Origin: Massilia solisilvae
GTDB lineage: Bacteria > Pseudomonadota > Gammaproteobacteria > Burkholderiales > Burkholderiaceae_D
Assembly: GCF_024753215.1 (NCBI RefSeq)
Contig: NZ_JANUGV010000001.1
Location: 248,001-312,000, forward strand
Direction: 5' to 3'
Length of the DNA: 64,000 nt
How positions within the stretch are numbered: position 1 is the stretch's first letter; every line of letters starts with the position of its first letter. The translations under genes and the position numbers were made by a program. Shown here piece by piece: positions 61,545-64,000 of the stretch. Below the pieces are notes generated by a model. The model saw nothing but the letters and a program-made list of their open reading frames with translations, was not told the origin of the DNA and made no database searches.

Positions 61545-62465
61545 ATGAGTACTTCGCAAGCCGCCACACCCGTCGCATCCGCACCACGCTCCGCTCTCGT
61601 CGCCGGACTGACGATCGCCGTCGCCGGAGCGGTGCTGTTTTCCACCAAGGCCGTTCTCGCCAAACTGCTGTACCGCTACCACATGGACGCCGTCACCTTG
61701 ATCGCGTTCAGGATGCTGTTCTCGCTACCGGTGTTTGCCGCCGTCGCGGTGTGGAAGATGCGGACCGAGGCGCCCCTGTCCTGGGGCGACCGTGGGCGCC
61801 TGCTGGGCCTGGGGCTGGTGGGTTACTACCTGTCGAGCTACCTCGATTTCCTCGGCCTGCAATACATCTCGGTGGGCCTGGAGCGGCTGATCCTGTTCCT
61901 CACGCCGACCTTCGTGCTGCTGATTACCTCGACCTTCTTCAAGCGCCGCATCAGCCGCATCGAGTGGCTGGCACTGGCGCTGTCGTACTGCGGCATCGTG
62001 CTGGTGTTCGTGCACGACCTGGCCGGCGGCGCGGGCAGCACGGTCGTCGGTTCGCTGCTGGTGCTCGGCTCGGCCGCGTCGTACGCACTGTATTTATTGG
62101 GCTCGGGCGAGATGGTGCGGCGCATCGGCTCGCTGCGGCTGGTGGCCTACGCGATGTGCGTGTCGAGCTTTGCCTGCATCGGCCAGTTCTTCCTGCTGCG
62201 CCCGGTAAGCTTGCTGGTGCAGCCGATGCCGGTGTACTGGCTCTCGCTCGCCAATGGCGTTTTTTGTACTATCCTTCCTGTCTTTATGACCATGATCGCG
62301 GTCCAGCGCATCGGTGCGCCCGCGGCCTCGCAGGCGGGGATGATCGGGCCGGTCTCGACGCTGTTCCTGGGCGCGCTCGTGCTCGGCGAGCCGATCACCG
62401 CCGTCCAGCTGGCGGGAACCGGGCTGGTGCTGGTCGGTATCTACATGCTGTCGCTGAAAAAATAA
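61545..62465 (+). CDS. EamA/DMT family transporter
   Basis: A 306-residue ten-helix drug/metabolite-type permease made of two EamA repeats (about 20-150 and 165-300). Typical features are FSTKAVLAKLLYRY, YYLSSYLDFLGLQYISVGLERLILFLTPTFVLL and GPVSTLFLGALVLGEPITA. The substrate is unknown. ATG at 61545. It is followed after 3 bp by mgsA, so the two are likely cotranscribed. Confidence 0.9.
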   Translation: MSTSQAATPVASAPRSALVAGLTIAVAGAVLFSTKAVLAKLLYRYHMDAVTLIAFRMLFSLPVFAAVAVWKMRTEAPLSWGDRGRLLGLGLVGYYLSSYLDFLGLQYISVGLERLILFLTPTFVLLITSTFFKRRISRIEWLALALSYCGIVLVFVHDLAGGAGSTVVGSLLVLGSAASYALYLLGSGEMVRRIGSLRLVAYAMCVSSFACIGQFFLLRPVSLLVQPMPVYWLSLANGVFCTILPVFMTMIAVQRIGAPAASQAGMIGPVSTLFLGALVLGEPITAVQLAGTGLVLVGIYMLSLKK

Positions 62466-62468
62466 CCA

Positions 62469-62885
62469 ATGGACGATCCAATGAAGCCACGCATCGCGCT
62501 GATCGCGCACGACAAGAAGAAGGACGACATGATCACGCTGGCAGCCGAGTACCTCGACTTCCTGCGCGGCTGCCAGTTGTCGGCCACTGGCACCACCGGC
62601 GGGCGCCTGGCCAACGAGCTCGGGCTGACGGTGGACCGCAAGCATTCCGGTCCGTTCGGCGGCGACTTGCAGATCGGCGCACAGCTGGTGAATGGCCAGA
62701 TCGATGCCGTGATCTTTTTGCGCGACCCGATGACGCCGCAGCCGCACGAACCGGACATCAACGCATTGGTGCGCGCCTGCGACGTGCACAACATCGCCTG
62801 CGCCACCAACCTGGCCAGCGCGCACCTGGTGCTGTCGCAGCTGATGGCGGCCGGCGGTTACGAAAAAACGAAGAAAGGGGCATGA
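62469..62885 (+). CDS. mgsA: methylglyoxal synthase
   Basis: A 138-residue enzyme converting dihydroxyacetone phosphate to methylglyoxal, a bypass of lower glycolysis. Motifs are [47 protein letters not shown] and [11 protein letters not shown], including the conserved Asp in RDPMT. ATG at 62469 or the in-frame ATG at 62481 ([11 protein letters not shown]) may be the real start; neither has a strong ribosome site. It overlaps the next gene by 4 bp. Confidence 0.95.
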   Translation: MDDPMKPRIALIAHDKKKDDMITLAAEYLDFLRGCQLSATGTTGGRLANELGLTVDRKHSGPFGGDLQIGAQLVNGQIDAVIFLRDPMTPQPHEPDINALVRACDVHNIACATNLASAHLVLSQLMAAGGYEKTKKGA

Positions 62886-63865
62886 ACATGAAAGCCAAGG
62901 CAATCCGCATCAACCGGACCGGCGGTCCGGAAGTCATGGAATACGTCGACGTCGAGGTCGGCGACCCGGGACCGGGCGAGGCGCGCGTGCGCCAGCACGC
63001 CATCGGCCTGAACTTCATCGACGTCTATTTCCGCACCGGCCTGTACCCGATGCCGCTGCCGGCCGGGCTGGGCCAGGAAGGCGCCGGCGTGGTCGAGGCG
63101 GTGGGCGAGGGCGTCACCCACGTCAAGCCGGGCGACCGGGTGGCCTATGCCGGCCGGCCCAACGGCGCCTACAGCGAGCTGCGCGTGATGCCGGCCGACA
63201 TCCTGCTCAAGCTGCCCGACGCGATCGGCTTCGAGACCGCGGCCGCGATGATGCTGCAGGGCCTGACCGTGCAGTACCTGTTCAACCGCACCTACAAGAT
63301 CAAGTCCGGCGAGACCATCCTGTTCCACGCCGCGGCCGGCGGCGTGGGCCTGATCGCCTGCCAGTGGGCGCGCGCGGTCGGCGTGAACCTCATCGGCACG
63401 GTGGGGTCGAAGGAAAAAGCGGAGCTGGCCAAGGCACACGGCGCGGCCCACGTCATCAACTACAACACCGAGGACATCGTCCAGCGCGTAATGGAAATTA
63501 CCAACGGCGAGAAAGTGCCTGTCGTGTACGACTCGGTCGGCAAGGACACCTTCACCCGCTCGCTCGACTGCTTGCGCCCGCTGGGGCTGATGGTCAGCTT
63601 CGGCAATTCCTCGGGCGCGGTGCCGCCGTTCTCGCTGTCCGAGCTGGCCTCGCGCGGCTCGCTGTACATCACCCGGCCGTCGCTGGCGCACTATGCGGCC
63701 AGGCGCGAGGACCTGGAGGCGATGGCCGCCGACCTGTTCGACATGGTTGCCAGCGGCAAGGTCAAGATCGAGGTCAACCAGAAATTCCCGCTGGCCGACG
63801 CGGCCAAGGCGCACATCGCGCTCGAATCGCGCCAGACCACCGGTTCGACGATCCTGCTGCCATGA
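62882..63865 (+). CDS. NADPH:quinone oxidoreductase (zeta-crystallin type)
   Basis: A 327-residue medium-chain dehydrogenase without the zinc ligands. It shows [53 protein letters not shown] and the NADPH site [19 protein letters not shown], as in QorA. It reduces quinones in one-electron steps or detoxifies reactive carbonyls. The coupling to mgsA (ATGA overlap) is consistent with handling reactive carbonyls, but that link is inference. Confidence 0.94.
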   Translation: MNMKAKAIRINRTGGPEVMEYVDVEVGDPGPGEARVRQHAIGLNFIDVYFRTGLYPMPLPAGLGQEGAGVVEAVGEGVTHVKPGDRVAYAGRPNGAYSELRVMPADILLKLPDAIGFETAAAMMLQGLTVQYLFNRTYKIKSGETILFHAAAGGVGLIACQWARAVGVNLIGTVGSKEKAELAKAHGAAHVINYNTEDIVQRVMEITNGEKVPVVYDSVGKDTFTRSLDCLRPLGLMVSFGNSSGAVPPFSLSELASRGSLYITRPSLAHYAARREDLEAMAADLFDMVASGKVKIEVNQKFPLADAAKAHIALESRQTTGSTILLP

Positions 63866-64000
63866 GAGAGTTCAGCGACGACAACGATCTGCCTTCCGAG
63901 CCGGAAGTGGGCACGCCCAAGTTCGGCCGCTTGCTGATCGTGCTGGCGCTGGCGGTGCTGATTATCGTGGCCGTCACGTTCGGGTCGGAGGCCTATTTCT
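63862..64000 (+). CDS. membrane protein, 5-prime end only (right edge of window)
   Basis: ATG at 63862 overlaps the oxidoreductase stop by 4 bp. The visible 46 residues have an acidic N-terminus ([17 protein letters not shown]) and one transmembrane helix at about 22-40 (FGRLLIVLALAVLIIVAVTF). The rest is beyond the window and the family cannot be named. Confidence 0.7.
   Translation, partial: MREFSDDNDLPSEPEVGTPKFGRLLIVLALAVLIIVAVTFGSEAYF

Noticed and set aside
60485..62881. N-terminal extension of the quinone oxidoreductase frame across the DUF2182, EamA and mgsA genes
   Set aside because: It is a fortuitous open frame; the true start overlaps the mgsA stop at 62882.

Overview
The window is a high-GC chromosomal segment of a betaproteobacterium. 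Gene content, the GC-rich codon use, the LPS core genes and the housekeeping order nadD-rsfS-rlmH-maf-rng point to Oxalobacteraceae (Massilia/Duganella/Janthinobacterium type). The genus is inferred, not proven. No rRNA, tRNA, CRISPR array, transposase or integrase was found.

Layout. 1-4629 (-): the N-terminal 1543 residues of a giant repeat protein that runs off the left edge. 4834-8328 (+): dnaE. 8370-10496 (-): a serralysin-like RTX metalloprotease. 10597-12672 (-): a hybrid histidine kinase. 12855-21963: an LPS/surface-sugar block with four family 2 glycosyltransferases as two paralogous pairs (-), then waaL-msbA-waaF (+) and a VirK/YbjX-type gene (-). 22223-24472 (-): a fusion of a family 1 glycoside hydrolase with an RmlD-like reductase. 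24951-29395: a visibly AT-richer insert encoding a bacteriocin system (C39-peptidase ABC exporter, HlyD-type adaptor, two double-glycine precursors and a small membrane peptide). 29561-40137: a formate/metal module with a ModE/LysR-like regulator, an oxalate/formate-family carrier, a two-subunit NAD-linked formate dehydrogenase, fdhD and tungstate importer tupBCA. 40283-43735: an NAD(P)-binding protein, a DUF885 protein and a DsbA-like protein.

43794-52225 (-) is a lasso-peptide biosynthetic cluster: nucleotidyltransferase, ABC exporter, B2 protease, B1 recognition protein, a 49-residue precursor, cyclase, sulfotransferase, HPr-kinase-like peptide kinase and APS kinase. The order and overlapping stop/start codons suggest one long transcript, or two. 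The tailoring genes predict a lasso peptide that is phosphorylated on its C-terminal serine and possibly sulfated. 52347-61339 (-) is mostly housekeeping: patatin, rng, maf, rlmH, rsfS, nadD, hemF, purD, a YebC protein and a DUF2182 protein. 61545-64000 (+) is a tightly packed run: EamA transporter, mgsA, quinone oxidoreductase and the start of a membrane protein.

Two families of dispersed palindromic repeats (A at about 20.98, 32.49, 40.15 and 54.79 kb; B at about 42.93 and 58.31 kb) sit only between genes. The most noteworthy systems are the heavily tailored lasso cluster, the bacteriocin island with a shared C-terminal motif in two of its peptides, and a formate dehydrogenase organised like the tungsten-dependent Methylorubrum Fdh1 and placed beside a tungstate importer.
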